NCBI GenBank assembly: GCA_031769625.1
Contig: JAUIMM010000135.1
Span: 9,165,501-9,229,500 of the forward strand
DNA length: 64,000 nt
Source: Taudactylus pleione
Taxonomy: Eukaryota; Chordata; Amphibia; Anura; Myobatrachidae
Reading direction: 5' to 3'
This document shows, one piece after another, positions 15,890 through 32,575 of this stretch (position 1 is its first letter; the number at the start of each line of letters is the position of its first letter). Both the position numbers and the translations under genes were made by a program. The notes below the pieces were generated by a model, which saw nothing but the letters and a program-made list of their open reading frames with translations, searched no databases and had not been told where the DNA came from.

Positions 15890-18800
15890 AATATACATTC
15901 TAACATCCATTATAACATTCTAACATACATTCTAACATTCTAATATACATTCGAACATCCATTATAACATTCTAACATACATTATAACATTCTAATATAC
16001 ATTCTAACATCCATTATAACATTCTAACATACATTCTAACATTCTAATATACATTCTAACATCCATTATAACATTCTAACATACATTCTACATTCTAATA
16101 TACATTCTAAAATCAATTATAACATTCTAACATCCATTTTAACATTTTAATATACATTATAACATCCACTATAATATTCTAACATCCATTATAACATTCT
16201 AACATCCATTCTAACATTTTAATATACATTCTAACATCCATTATAACATTCTAACATACATTATAACATTCTAATATACATTCTAACATGCATTCTAACA
16301 TACATTATAACATTCTAATATACATTATAACATCCATTATAACATTCTAACATCCATTCTAAAATTCTAATATACATTATAACATCCATTATAACATTTT
16401 AACATCCATTGTAATGTTCTTACATACATTATAACATTCTAATATACATTCTAACATTCTAATATAAATTCTAACATACATTATAATATTCTAATATACA
16501 TACTAATATCCATTATAACATAATAACATACATTATAACATTCTAATATACATTCTAACATCCATTATAACATTCTATCATACATTATAACAATTCAATA
16601 TACATTCTGTCATCCATTATAACATTCTAACATACATTATGACATGGTAACATACATTATAACATTCTAATATACATTCTAACATCCATTATAACATTCT
16701 AACATAAATTATAACAATCTAAAATACATTCTAACATCCATTCTAACATTCTAACATACATTATAACATTCTAATATAAATTCTAACATCCATTATAACA
16801 TATACCATACATTATAACAATCTAATATACATTCTAACATCCATTATAACATTCTAACATACATTTTAAAATTCTAATATCCATTCAAATATCCATTATA
16901 ATATTCTAACATACATTATAACATTCCAATATACATTTTAACATCCAAAATAACATATACCATACATTACAACAATCTAATATTCATTCTAACATCCATT
17001 ATAACATTCTAAAATACATTTTAACATTCTAATATACATTCTAACATCCATTATAACATTCTATCATACATTATAACATTCTAGTATACATTATAACATC
17101 TATTATAACATTATAACATACATTCTAACATTCTAATATACATTCTAACATCCATAATAACATTCTAACATACATTCTAACATTCTAACATACATTCTAA
17201 CATACATTAAAACATTCTAATATACATTCTAATATCCGTTATAACATTCTAACATAAATTATAACAATATAATATACATTCTAACATCCATTATAACATT
17301 CTAACATACATCATAACATTCTAATATACATTCTAACATCCATTATAACATTCTAACATACATCATAACATTCTAATATACATTCTAACATCCATTATAA
17401 CATTCTAACATCCATTATAACATTCTAATATACATGAAAACATCCATTATAACATTCTAACATACATTATAACATTCTGATATACATTCTAAAATGCATT
17501 ATAACATACATTATAAAATTCTAATTTACATTATAACATCCATTCTAACATTCTAACAAACATTATAACATTCTAGTGTACATTATAACATCCATTGTAA
17601 CATAGATTATAACATTCAAACATACATTATAACATTCTAATATACATTCTAACATCCATTATAACATTCTAACATACATTATAACATTCTGATATACATT
17701 CTAAAATGCATTATAACATACATTATAAAATTCTAATTTACATTATAACATCCATTCTAACATTCTAACATCCATTATAACATTCTAATATACATGAAAA
17801 CATCCATTCTAACATTCTAACATCCATTGTAACATCCATTCTAACATTCTAATATCCATAATAACAATCTAACGTACATTATTACAAACTAATATACATT
17901 CTAACATCCATTCTAACATTCTAACATCCATTATAACATTGTAATATGCATTATAACATCCATAATAACATTCTAACATACATTACAACATTCTAATATA
18001 CATTCTAACAACCATTATAACATTCTAACATACATTATGACATTGCAATATACATTCTAACATCCATTCTAACATTCTAAAATACATTTTAAGAATTTAG
18101 TATACATTATAACATCCATTATAACATTCTAACATACATTCTAACATTCTTATATACATTCTAACTTCCATTCTAACATTCTAACATACATTCTAACATT
18201 CTAATATACATTCTAACATACATTATAACATTCTATTGTACATTACAACATTCTAGTATACATTTAAACTTCCATTATAACATTCTAACATTTTTATAAC
18301 ATTCTAACATCCATTCTAACATCCATTCTAACATTCTAACTTCCATAATAACATGCTAACATACATTATACCATTCTAATATTTATTCTAACATCAATTA
18401 TAACATTCTAACATACATTATAACATTCTAACGTACATTATAACATTCTAATATACATTCTAACATCCATTATAACATTCTGACATCCATAATAACATTC
18501 TAACATCCATTATAACATTCTAATATACATAATAACATTCTAATATACATTCTAACATCCATTATAACATTCTATCATACATTATAACATTCTAATATAC
18601 ATTCTAACATCCATTAGAACATTCTAACATACATTATAACAATCTAATTTACATCCTAACATCCATTATAACATTCTAACATACATTATAACATTCTATT
18701 ACACATTCTAACATCCATTAAAACATTATAACAAACATTATAACATTCTAACATCGATTATAACATTCTAATATACATTCTAACATCCATTATAACATTC

Positions 18801-19433
18801 TAACATACATTATAACATTCTAATATACATTCTAACATGCATTCTAACATACATTCTAACATTCCAATATACATTCTAACATCCATTATAACATTCTAAC
18901 ATACATTATAACATTCTAACATACATTATAACATTCTAACATACATTATAACATTCTAATATACATTCTAACATCCATTATATCATTCTAACATACATTA
19001 TAACAATCGAATATACATTCTAAAATCCATTATAACATTCTAACATACATTATAACATTCTAACATCCATAATAACATTCTAACATACATTCTAACATTC
19101 TAATATACATTCTAACATACATTCTAACATTCTAATATACATTCTAAAATCAATTATAACATTATAACATCCATTTTAACATTCTATTATACATTATAAC
19201 ATCCATTATAACATTCTAAAATACATTCTAACATTCTAACATACATTATAACATTCTAATATATATTCTAACATCCATTATAACATTTTAACATACATTT
19301 TAACATTCTAATATACATTCTAACATCCATTATAACATTCTAACATACATTATAACTTTCTAATATACATTCTAACATACAATATAACATTCTAACATCC
19401 ATAATAACATTCTAACATACATTCTAACATTCT
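15890..19433 (+). repeat. HOR unit U5 with a 213-bp partial duplication (3544 bp)
   Basis: The start marker is the unmutated AATATAC form; TTCGAAC is at 15950. A one-base loss near 16090 (TCTACATTC for TCTAACATTC) shifts the word phase. From this unit onward the early marker reads GTAATGTTC (16411) rather than GTAACGTTC. CTGATATAC occurs at 17477 and again at 17690, so a 213-bp stretch around TACATGAAAAC and CATAGATTATAAC has been duplicated. The TAAGAATTT G is at 18093, AACATTTTTATAAC near 18285, CCATTAGAACATTC near 18611 and ATCGAATATAC near 19006. Confidence 0.85.
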
Positions 19434-20939
19434 AATACACATTCTAACATCCATTATAACATTCTAACATACATTATAACATTCTAATATACATTCGAAC
19501 ATCCATTATAACATTCTAACATACATTATAACATTCTAATATACATTCTAACATCCATTATAACATTCTAACATACATTCTAACATTCTAATATACATTC
19601 TAACATCCATTATAACATTATAACATACATTCTAACATTCTAATATACATTCTAAAATCAATTATAACATTCTAACATCCATTTTAACATTCTAATATAC
19701 ATTATAACATCCACTATAATATTCTAACATCCATTATAACATTCTAACATCCATTCTAACATTCTAATATACATTCTAACATCCATTATAACATTCTAAC
19801 ATACATTATAACATTCTAATATACATTCTAACATGCATTCTAACATACATTATAACATTCTAATATACATTATAACATCCATTATAACATTCCAACATCC
19901 ATTCTAAAATTCTAATATACATTATAACATCCATTATAACATTTTAACATCCATTGTAATGTTCTTACATACATTATAACATTCTAATATACATTCTAAC
20001 ATTCTAATATACATTCTAACATACATTATAATATTCTAATATACATACTAATATCCATTATAACATAATAACATACATTATAACATTCTAATATACATTC
20101 TAACATCCATTATAACATTATATCATACATTATAACAATCCAATATACATTCTGTCATCCATTATAACATTCTAACATACATTATGACATGGTAACATAC
20201 ATTATAACATTCTAATATACATTCTAACATCCATTATAACATTCTAACATAAATTATAACAATCTAAAATACATTCTAACATCCATTCTAACATTCTAAC
20301 ATACATTATAACATTCTAATATACATTCTAACATCCATTATAACATATACCATACATTATAACAATCTAATATACATTCTAACATCCATTATAACATTCT
20401 AACATACATTATAAAATTCTAATATCCATTCTAATATCCATTATAATATTCTAACATACATTATAACATTCTAATATACATTTTAACATCCAAAATAACA
20501 TATACCATACATTATAACAATCTAATATACATTCTAACATCCATTATAACATTCTAACATCCATAATAACATTCTAACATACATTCTAACATTCTAATAT
20601 ACATTCTAACATCCATTATAACATTCTAACATACATTCTAACATTCTAATATACATTCTAAAATCAATTATAACATTCTAATATCCATTTTAACATTCTA
20701 ATATACATTATAACATCCATTATAACATTCTAAAATACATTCTAACATACATTATAACATTCTAATATATACTCTAACATCCATTATAACATTTTACCGT
20801 ACATTTTAACATTCTAATATACATTCTAACATCCATTATAACATTCTAGCATACATTATAACTTTCTAATATACATTCTAACATACAATATAACATTCTA
20901 ACATCCATAATAACATTCTAACATACATTCTAACATTCT
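19434..20939 (+). repeat. HOR unit U6, strongly truncated (1506 bp)
   Basis: The unit opens normally (TTCGAAC at 19494, GTAATGTTC at 19956, TGACATGG near 20188, ATACCATAC near 20350 and 20502). Between about 20531 and 20565 it passes from the second ATACCATAC module straight to the CCATAATAAC and AAAATCAATT modules of the tail. About 1.84 kb of the canonical unit is gone, including TAAGAATTT and AACATTTTTATAAC. This explains why the marker G positions before and after it are 4851 bp apart (18093 to 22944), which is 3345 plus 1506. It also holds private variants such as ACCGTACATT near 20797. Confidence 0.88.
20531..20565 (+). other. Deletion junction of U6
   Basis: The second ATACCATAC module is followed by one c-d-a run and then CCATAATAACATTC of the HOR tail, where other units continue to CTAAAATACATTTTAAC. 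About 1.84 kb is lost. The exact point cannot be fixed, because both sides share the d and a modules. Confidence 0.8.
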
Positions 20940-23900
20940 AATACACATTCTAACATCCATTATAACATTCTAACATACATTATAACATTCTAATATACAT
21001 TCAAACATCCATTATAACATTCTAACATACATTATAACATTCTAATATACATTCTAACATCCATTATAACATTCTAACATACATTCTAACATTCTAATAT
21101 ACATTCTAACATCCATTATAACATTCTAACATACATTCTAACATTCTAATATACATTCTAAAATCAATTATAACATTCTAACATCCATTTTAACATTCTA
21201 ATATACATTATAACATCCACTATAATATTCTAACATCCATTATAACATTCTAACATCCATTCTAACATTCTAATATACATTCTAACATCCATTATAACAT
21301 TCTAACATACATTATAACATTCTAATATACATTCTAACATGCATTCTAACATACATTATAACATTCTAATATACATTATAACATCCATTATAACATTCTA
21401 ACATCCATTCTAAAATTCTAATATACATTATAACATCCATTATAACATTTTAACATCCATTGTAATGTTCTTACATACATTCTAACATTCTAATATACAT
21501 TCTAACATTCTAATATACATTCTAACATACATTATAATATTCTAATATACATACTAATATCCATTATAACATGATAACATACATTATAACATTCTAATAT
21601 ACATTCTAACATCCATTATAACATTCTATCATACATTATAACAATCCAATATACATTCTGTCATCCATTATAACATTCTAACATACATTATGACATGGTA
21701 ACATACATTATAACATTCTAATATACATTCTAACATCCATTATAACATTCTAACATAAATTATAACAATCTAAAATCCATTCTAACATCCATTCTAACAT
21801 TCTAACATACATTATAACATTCTAATATACATTCTAACATCCATTATAACATATACCATACATTATAACAATCTAATATACATTCTAACATCCATTATAA
21901 CATTCTAACATACATTATAAAATTCAAATATCCATTCTAATATCCATTATAATATTCTAACATACATTATAACATTCCAATATACATTTTAACATCCAAA
22001 ATAACATATACCATACATTATAACAATCTAATATACATTCTAACATCCATTAGAACATTCTAAAATACATTTTAACATTCTAATATACATTCTAACATCC
22101 ATTATAACATTCTATCATACATTATAACATTCTAGTATACATTATAACATCTATTATAACATTATAACATACATTCTAACATTCTAATATACATTCTAAC
22201 ATCCATAATAACATTCTAACATACATTCTAACATTCTAACATACATTCTAACATACATTAAAACATTCTAATATACATTCTAATATCCATTATAACATTC
22301 TAACATAAATTATAACAATATAATATACATTCTAACATCCATTATAACATTCTAACATACATCATAACATTCTAATATACATTCTAACATCCATTATAAC
22401 ATTCTAACAAACATTATAACATTCTAGTGTACATTATAGCATCCATTGTAACATAGATTATAACATTCAAACATACATTATAACATTCTAATATACATTC
22501 TAACATCCATTATAACATTCTAACATACATTATAACATTCTGATATACATTCTAAAATGCATTATAACATACATTATAAAATTCTAATTTACATTATAAC
22601 ATCCATTCTAATATTCTAACATCCATTATAACATTCTAATATACATGAAAACATCCATTCTAACATTCTAACATCCATTGTAACATCCATTCTAACATTC
22701 TAATATCCATAATAACAATCTAACGTACATTATTACAAACTAATATACATTCTAACATCCATTCTAACATTCTAACATCCATTATAACATTGTAATATGC
22801 ATTATAACATCCATAATAACATTCTAACATACATTACAACATTCTAATATACATTCTAACAACCATTATAACATTCTAACATACATTATGACATTGCAAT
22901 ATACATTCTAACATCCATTCTAACATTCTAAAATACATTTTAAGAATTTAGTATACATTATAACATCCATTATAACATTCTAACATACATTCTAACATTC
23001 TTATATACATTCTAACTTCCATTATAACATTCTAACATACATTCTAACATTCTAATATACATTCTAACATACATTATAACATTCTATTGTACATTACAAC
23101 ATTCTAGTATACATTTAAACTTCCATTATAACATTCTAACATTTTTATAACATTCTAACATCCATTCTAACATCCATTCTAACATTCTAACTTCCATAAT
23201 AACATGCAAACATACATTATACCATTCTAATATTTATTCTAACATCAATTATAACATTCTAACATACATTATAACATTCTAACGTACATTATAACATTCT
23301 AATATACATTCTAACATCCATTATAACATTCTGACATCCATAATAACATACTAACATCCATTATAACATTCTAATATACATAATAACATTCTAATATACA
23401 TTCTAACATCCATTATAACATTCTATCATACATTATAACATTCTAATATACATTCTAACATCCATTATAACATTCTAACATACATTATAACAATCTAATT
23501 TACATCCTAACATCCATTATAACATTCTAACATACATTATAACATTCTATTACACATTCTAACATCCATTAAAACATTATAACAAACATTATAACATTCT
23601 AACATCCATTATAACATTCTAATATACATTCTAACATCCATTATAACATTCTAACATACATTATAACATTCTAATATACATTCTAACATGCATTCTAACA
23701 TACATTCTAACATTCCAATATACATTCTAACATCCATTATAACATTCTAACATACATTATAACATTCTAACATACATTATAACATTCTAATATACATTCT
23801 AACATCCATTATAACATTCTAACATACATTATAACAATCGAATATACATTCTAAAATCCATTATAACATTCTAACATACATTATAACATTCTAATATACA

Positions 23901-24308
23901 TTCTAACATCCATTATAACATTCTAACATCCATAATAACATTCTAACATACATTCTAACATTCTAATATACATTCTAACATCCATTATAACATTCTAACA
24001 TACATTCTAACATTCTAATATACATTCTAAAATCAATTATAACATTCTAACATCCATTTTAACATTCTAATATACATTATAACATCCATTATAACATTCT
24101 AAAATACATTCTAACATACATTATAACATTCTAATTTATATTCTAACATCCATTATAACATTTTAACATACATTTTAACATTCTAATATACATTCTAACA
24201 TCCTTTATAACATTCTAACATACATTATAACTTTCTAATATACATTCTAACATACAATATAACATTCTAACATCCATAATAACATTCTAACATACATTCT
24301 AACATTCT
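20940..24308 (+). repeat. HOR unit U7, fullest canonical copy (3369 bp)
   Basis: All markers appear in order: GTAATGTTC at 21462, TGACATGG near 21690, two ATACCATAC modules near 21853 and 22008, CTAGTATAC near 22133, CTAGTGTAC near 22426, CTGATATAC near 22540, TACATGAAAAC near 22643, AACGTACATTATTAC near 22724, the TAAGAATTT G at 22944, AACATTTTTATAAC near 23136, ATCTAATTTACATCC near 23493, ATCGAATATAC near 23838 and AACTTTC near 24230. TTCGAAC is mutated to TTCAAAC at about 20999, as it also is in U19. It keeps the CATTACAACATTC part near 22826 that U8 and U12 have lost. It is a good reference copy for the family. Confidence 0.88.
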
Positions 24309-27300
24309 AATACACATTCTAACATCCATTATAACATTCTAACATACATTATAAAATTCTAATATACATTCGAACATCCATTATAACATTCTAACATACA
24401 TTATAACATTCTAATATACATTCTAACATCCATTATAACATTCTAACATACATTCTAACATTCTAATATACATTCTAACATCCATTATAACATTCTAACA
24501 TACATTCTAACATTCTAATATACATTCTAAAATCAATTATAACATTCTAACATCCATTTTAACATTCTAATATACATTATAACATCCACTATAATATTCT
24601 AACATCCATTATACCATTCTAACATCCATTCTAACATTCTAATATACATTCTAACATCCATTATAACATTCTAACATACATTATAACATTCTAATATACA
24701 TTCTAACATGCATTCTAACATACATTATAACATTCTAATATACATTATAACATCCATTATAACATTCTAACATCCATTCTAAAATTCTAATATACATTAT
24801 AACATCCATTATAACATTTTAACATCCATTGTAATGTTCTTATATACATTATAACATTCTAATATACATTCTAACATTCTAATATACATTCTAACATACA
24901 TTATAATATTCTAATATACATACTAATATCCATTATAACATAATAACATACATTACAACATTCTAATATACATTCTAACATCCATTATAACATTCTATCA
25001 TACATTATAACAATCCAATATACATTCTGTCATCCATTATAACATTCTAACAAACATTATGACATGGTAACATACATTATAACATTCTAATATACATTCT
25101 AACATCCATTATAACATTCTAACATAAATTATAACAATCTAAAATACATTCTAACATCCACTCTAACATTCTAACATACATTATAACATTCTAATATACA
25201 TTCTAACATCCATTATAACATATACCATACATTATAACAATCTAATATACATTCTAACATCCATTATAACATTCTAACATACATTATAAAATTCTAATAT
25301 CCATTCTAATATCCATTATAATATTCTAACATACATTATAACATTCCAATATACATTTTAACATCCAAAATAACATATACCATACATTATAACAATCTAA
25401 TATACATTCTAACATCCATTATAACATTCTAAAATACATTTTAACATTCTAATATACATTCTAACATCCATTATAACATTCTATCATACATTATAACATT
25501 CTAATATACATTAAAACATCTATTATAACATTATAACATACATTCTAACATTCTAATATACATTCTAACATCCATAATAACATTCTAACATACATTCTAA
25601 CATTCTAACATACATTCTAACATACATTAAAACATTCTAATATACATTCTAATATCCGTTATAACATTCTAACATAAATTATAACAATATAATATACATT
25701 CTAACATCCATTATAACAATCTAACATACATCATAACATTCTAATATACATTCTAACATCCATTATAACATTCTAACAAACATTATAACATTCTAGTGTA
25801 CATTATAACATCCATTGTAACATAGATTATAACATTCAAACATACATTATAACATTCTAATATACATTCTAACATCCATTATAACATTCTAACATACATT
25901 ATAACATTCTGATATACATTCTAAAATGCATTATAACATACATTATAAAATTCTAATTTACATTATAACATCCATTCTAACATTCTAACATCCATTATAA
26001 CATTCTAATATACATGAAAACATCCATTCTAACATTCTAACATCCATTGTAACATCCATTCTAACATTCTAATATCCATAATAACAATCTAACGTACATT
26101 ATTACAAACTAATATACATTCTAACATCCATTCTAACATTCTAACATCCATTATAACATTGTAATATGCATTATAACATCCATAATTACATTCTAACAAC
26201 CATTATAACATTCTAACATACATTATGACATTGCAATATACATTCTAACATCCATTCTAACATTCTAAAATACATTTTAAGAATTTAGTATACATTATAA
26301 CATCCATTATAACATTCTAACATACATTCTAACATTCTTATATACATTCTAACTTCCATTATAACATTCTAACATACATTCTAACATTCTAATATACATT
26401 CTAACATACATTATAACATTCTATTGTACATTACAACATTCTAGTATACATTTAAACTTCCATTATAACATTCTAACATTTTTATAACATTCTAACATCC
26501 ATTCTAACATCCATTCTAACATTCTAACTTCCATAATAACATGCAAACATACATTATACCATTCTAATATTTATTCTAACATCAATTATAACATTCTAAC
26601 ATACATTATAACATTCTAACGTACATTATAACATTCTAATATACATTCTAACATCCATTATAACATTCTGACATCCATAATAACATTCTAACATCCATTA
26701 TAACATTCTAATATACATAATAACATTCTAATATACATTCTAACATCCATTATAACATTCTATCATACATTATAACATTCTAATATACATTCTAACATCC
26801 ATTAGAACATTCTAACATACATTATAACAATCTAATTTACATCCTAACATCCATTATAACATTCTAACATACATTATAACATTCTATTACACATTCTAAC
26901 ATCCATTAAATCATTATAACAAACATTATAACATTCTAACATCCATTATAACATTCTAATATACATTCTAACATCCATTATAACATTCTAACATACATTA
27001 TAACATTCTAATATACATTCTAACATGCATTCTAACATACATTCTAACATTCCAATATACATTCTAACATCCATTATAACATTCTAACATACATTATAAC
27101 ATTCTAACATACATTATAACATTCTAATATACATTCTTACATCCATTATAACATTCTAACATACATTATAACAATCGAATATACATTCTAAAATCCATTA
27201 TAACATTCTAACATACATTATAACATTCTAATATACATTCTAACATCCATTATAACATTCTAACATCCATAATAACATTCTAACATACATTCTAACATTC

Positions 27301-27653
27301 TAATATACATTCTAACATCCATTATAACATTCTAACATACATTCTAACATTCTAATATACATTCTAAAATCAATTATAACATTCTAACATCCATTTTAAC
27401 ATTCTAATATACATTATAACATCCATTATAACATTCTAAAATACATTCTAACATTCTAACATACATTATAACATTCTAATATATATTCTAACATCCATTA
27501 TAACATTTTAACATACATTTTAACATTCTAATATCCATTCTAACATCCATTATAACATTCTAACATACAGTATAACTTTCTAATATACATTCTAACATAC
27601 AATATAACATTCTAACATCCATAATAACATTCTAACATACATTCTAACATTCT
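24309..27653 (+). repeat. HOR unit U8, canonical length 3345 bp, twin of U12
   Basis: All main markers are present in order (TTCGAAC near 24369, GTAATGTTC at 24831, TAAGAATTT G at 26281, ATCGAATATAC near 27175). A deletion of about 44 bases turns the CCATAATAAC-to-CTAACAACC stretch into CCATAATTACATTC near 26180. The same deletion, the same ATTAAATCATTATAAC variant (26907) and the same ATTCTTACATCC variant (27133) are found in U12 at a constant offset of 12212. Both units are exactly 3345 bp, so U8 and U12 are copies of one parent. Confidence 0.92.
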
Positions 27654-29260
27654 AATACACATTCTAACATCCATTATAACATTCTAACATACATTATAAC
27701 ATCCATTCTAACATTCTAATATACATTCTAACATCCATTCTAACATTCTAACATCCATTATAACATTGTAATATGCATTATAACATCCATAATAACATTC
27801 TAACATACATTACAACATTCTAATATACATTCTAACAACCATTATAACATTCTAACATACATTATGACATTGCAATATACATTCTAACATCCATTCTAAC
27901 ATTCTAAAATACATTTTAAGAATTTAGTATACATTATAACATCCATTATAACATTCTAACATACATTCTAACATTCCTATATACATTCTAACTTCCATTA
28001 TAACATTCTAACATACATTCTAACATTCTAATATACATTCTAACATACATTATAACATTCTATTGTACATTACAACATTCTAGTATACATTTAAACTTCC
28101 ATTCTAACATTCTAACATTTTTATAACATTCTAACATCCATTCTAACATCCATTCTAACATTCTAACTTCCATAATAACATGCAAACATACATTATACCA
28201 TTCTAATATTTATTCTAACATCAATTATAACATTCTAACATACATTATAACATTCTAACGTACATTATAACATTCTGACATCCATAATAACATTCTAACA
28301 TCCATTATAACATTCTAATATACATAATAACATTCTAATATACATTCTAACATCCATTATAACATTCTATCATACATTTTAACATTCTAATATACATTCT
28401 AACATCCATTAGAACATTCTAACATACATTATAACAATCTAATTTACATCCTAACATCCATTATAACATTCTAACATACATTATAACATTCTATTACACA
28501 TTCTAACATCCATTAAAACATTATAACAAACATTATAACATTCTAACATCCATTATAACATTCTAATATACATTCTAACATCCATTATAACATTCTAACA
28601 TACATTATAACATTCTAATATACATTCCAACATGCATTCTAACATACATTCTAACATTCCAATATACATTCTAACATCCATTATAACATTCTAACATACA
28701 TTATAACATTCTAACATACATTATAACATTCTAATATACATTCTAACATCCATTATAACATTCTAACATACATTATAACAATCGAATATACATTCTAAAA
28801 TCCATTATAACATTCTAACATACATTATAACATTCTAATATACATTCTAACATCCATTATAACATTCTAACATCCATAAAAACATTCTAACATACATTCT
28901 AACATTCTAATATACATTCTAACATCCATTATAACATTCTAACATACATTCTAACATTCTAATATACATTCTAAAATCAATTATAACATTCTAACATCCA
29001 TTTTAACATTCTAATATACATTATAACATCCATTTTAACATTCTAAAATACATTCTAACATTCTAACATACATTATAACATTCTAATATATATTCTAACA
29101 TCCATTATAACATTTTAACATACATTTTAACATTCTAATATACATTCTAACATCCATTATAACATTCTAACATACATTATAACTTTCTAATATACATTCT
29201 AACATACAATATAACATTCTAACATCCATAATAACATTCTAACATACATTCTAACATTCT
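27654..29260 (+). repeat. HOR unit U9, truncated, lacks the first half (1607 bp)
   Basis: After the start marker and one b module, the sequence jumps at about 27690-27720 to the region just before GTAATATGC (27759). The first half of the HOR, from TTCGAAC through AACGTACATTATTAC, is absent. The rest is normal: TAAGAATTT G at 27920, AACATTTTTATAAC near 28113, CCATTAGAACATTC near 28408, ATCGAATATAC near 28781. Private variants ATTCCAACATGC (28626), CCATAAAAAC (28873) and TTCCTATATAC (27976) help trace it. All but the last recur in U13, so this truncation was copied, not formed twice. Confidence 0.9.
27690..27720 (+). other. Truncation junction of U9
   Basis: ACATTATAAC of a b module is followed directly by ATCCATTCTAAC from just before GTAATATGC. 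The join skips the first half of the HOR. The same join is seen in U13 at about 39910-39945, but with one more 8-base a module, so the junction itself has changed by one module since duplication. Confidence 0.8.
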
Positions 29261-32200
29261 AATACACATTCTAACATCCATTATAACATTCTAACATACA
29301 TTATAACATTCTAATATACATTCGAACATCCATTATAACATTCTAACATACATTCTAACATTCTAATATACATTCTAACATCCATTATACCATTCTAACA
29401 TACATTCTAACATTCTAATATACATTCTAAAATCAATTATAACATTCTAACATCCATTTTAACATTCTAATATACATTATAACATCCACTATAATATTCT
29501 AACATCCATTATAACATTCTAACATCCATTCTAACATTCTAATATACATTCTAACATCCATTATAACATTCTAACATACATTATAACATTCTAATATACA
29601 TTCTAACATGCATTCTAACATACATTATAACATTCTAATATACATTATAACATCCATTATAACATTAACATCCATTCTAAAATTCTAATATACATTATAA
29701 CATCCATTATAACATTATAACATCCATAGTAATGTTCTTACATACATTATAACATTCTAGTATACATTCTAACATTCTAATATACATTCTAACATACATT
29801 ATAATATTCTAATATACATACTAATATCCATTATAACATAATAACATACATTATAACATTCTAATATACATTCTAACATCCATTATAACATTCTATCATA
29901 CATTATAACAATCCAATATACATTCTGTCATCCATTATAACATTCTAACATACATTATGACATGGTAACATACATTATAACATTCTAATATACATTCTAA
30001 CATCCATTATAACATTCTAACATAAATTATAACAATCTAAAATACATTCTAACATCCACTCTAACATTCTAACATACATTATAACATTCTAATATACATT
30101 CTAACATCCATTATAACATATACCATACATTATAACAATCTAATATACATTCTAACATCCATTATAACATTCTAACATACATTATAAAATTCAAATATCC
30201 ATTCTAATATCCATTATAATATTCTAACATACATTATAACATTCCAATATACATTTTAACATCCAAAATAACATATACCATACATTATAACAATCTAATA
30301 TACATTCTAACATCCATTATAACATTCTAAAATACATTTTAACATTCTAATATACATTCTAACATCCATTATAACATTCTATCATACATTATAACATTCG
30401 AGTATACATTATAACATCTATTATAACATTATAACATACATTCTAACATTCTAATATACATTCTAACATCCATAATAACATTCTAACATACATTCTAACA
30501 TACATTCTAACATACATTAAAACATTCTAATATACATTCTAATATCCATTATAACATTCTAACATAAATTATAACAATATAATATACATTCTAACATCCA
30601 TTATAACATTCTAACATACATCATAACATTCTAATATACATTCTAACATCCATTATAACATTCTAACAAACATTATAACATTCTAGTGTACATTATAACA
30701 TCCATTGTAACATAGATTATAACATTCAAACATACATTATAACATTCTAATATACATTCTAACATCCATTATAACATTCTAACATACATTATAACATTCT
30801 GATATACATTCTAAAATGCATTATAACATACATTATAAAATTCTAATTTACATTATAACATCCATTCTAACATTCTAACATCCATTATAACATTCTAATA
30901 TACATGAAAACATCCATTCTAACATTCTAACATCCATTGTAACATCCATTCTAACATTCTAATATCCATAATAACAATCTAACGTACATTATTACAAACT
31001 AATATACATTCTAACATCCATTCTAACATTCTAACATCCATTATAACATTGTAATATGCATTATAACATCCATAATAACATTCTAACATACATTACAACA
31101 TTCTAATATACATTCTAACAACCATTATAACATTCTAACATACATTATGACATTGCAATATACATTCTAACATCCATTCTAACATTCTAAAATACATTTT
31201 AAGAATTTAGTATACATTATAACATCCATTATAACATTCTAACATACATTCTAACATTCTTATATACATTCTAACTTCCATTATAACATTCTAACATACA
31301 TTCTAACATTCTAATATACATTCTAACATACATTATAACATTCTATTGTACATTACAACATTCTAGTATACATTTAAACTTCCATTATAACATTCTAACA
31401 TTTTTATAACATTCTAACATCCATTCTAACATCCATTCTAACATTCTAACTTCCATAATAACATGCAAACATACATTATACCATTCTAATATTTATTCTA
31501 ACATCAATTATAACATTCTAACATACATTATAACATTCTAACGTACATTATAACATTCTAATATACATTCTAACATCCATTATAACATTCTGACATCCAT
31601 AATAACATTCTAACATCCATTATAACATTCTAATATACATAATAACATTCTAAAATACATTCTAACATCCATTATAACATTCTATCATACATTATAACAT
31701 TCTAATATACATTCTAACATCCATTAGAACATTCTAACATACATTATAACAATCTAATTTACATCCTAACATCCATTATAACATTCTAACATACATTATA
31801 ACATTCTATTACACATTCTAACATCCATTAAAACATTATAACAAACATTATAACATTCTAACATCCATTATAACATTCTAATATACATTGTAACATCCAT
31901 TATAACATTCTAACATACATTATAACATTCTAATATACATTCTAACATGCATTCTAACATACATTCTAACATTCCAATATACATTCTAACATCCATTATA
32001 ACATTCTAACATACATTATAACATTCTAACATACATTATAACATTCTAATTTACATTCTAACATCCATTATAACATTCTAACATACATTATAACAATCGA
32101 ATATACATTCTAAAATCCATTATAACATTCTAACATACATTATAACATTCTAATATACATTCTAACATCCATTATAACATTCTAACATCCATAATAACAT

Positions 32201-32575
32201 TCTGACATACATTCTAACATTCTAATATACATTCTAACATCCATTATAACATTCTAACATACATTCTAACATTCTAATATACATTCTAAAATCAATTATA
32301 ACATTCTAACATCCATTTTAACATTCTAATATACATTATAACATCCATTTTAACATTCTAAAATACATTCTAACATTCTAACATACATTATAACATTCTA
32401 ATATATATTCTAACATCCATTATAACATTTTAACATACATTTTAACATTCTAATATACATTCTAACATCCATTATAACATTCTAACATACATTATAACTT
32501 TCTAATATACATTCTAACATACAATATAACATTCTAACATCCATAATAACATTCTAACATACATTCTAACATTCT
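29261..32575 (+). repeat. HOR unit U10, near full length (3315 bp), parent type of U14-U16
   Basis: Its diagnostic variants are ATTATACCATTC (29385), a two-base loss giving ATTAACATCC (29666), CCATAGTAATGTTC (GTAATG at 29729), ATTCGAGTATAC (CGAG at 30399) and CTGACATACATTC near 32200. The TAAGAATTT G is at 31203 and AACATTTTTATAAC near 31396. The first four variants are shared only with U14, U15 and U16 (CGAG also with U19), which places these units in one lineage. Compared with U16 it lacks one 8-base module near 30490. Confidence 0.92.
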
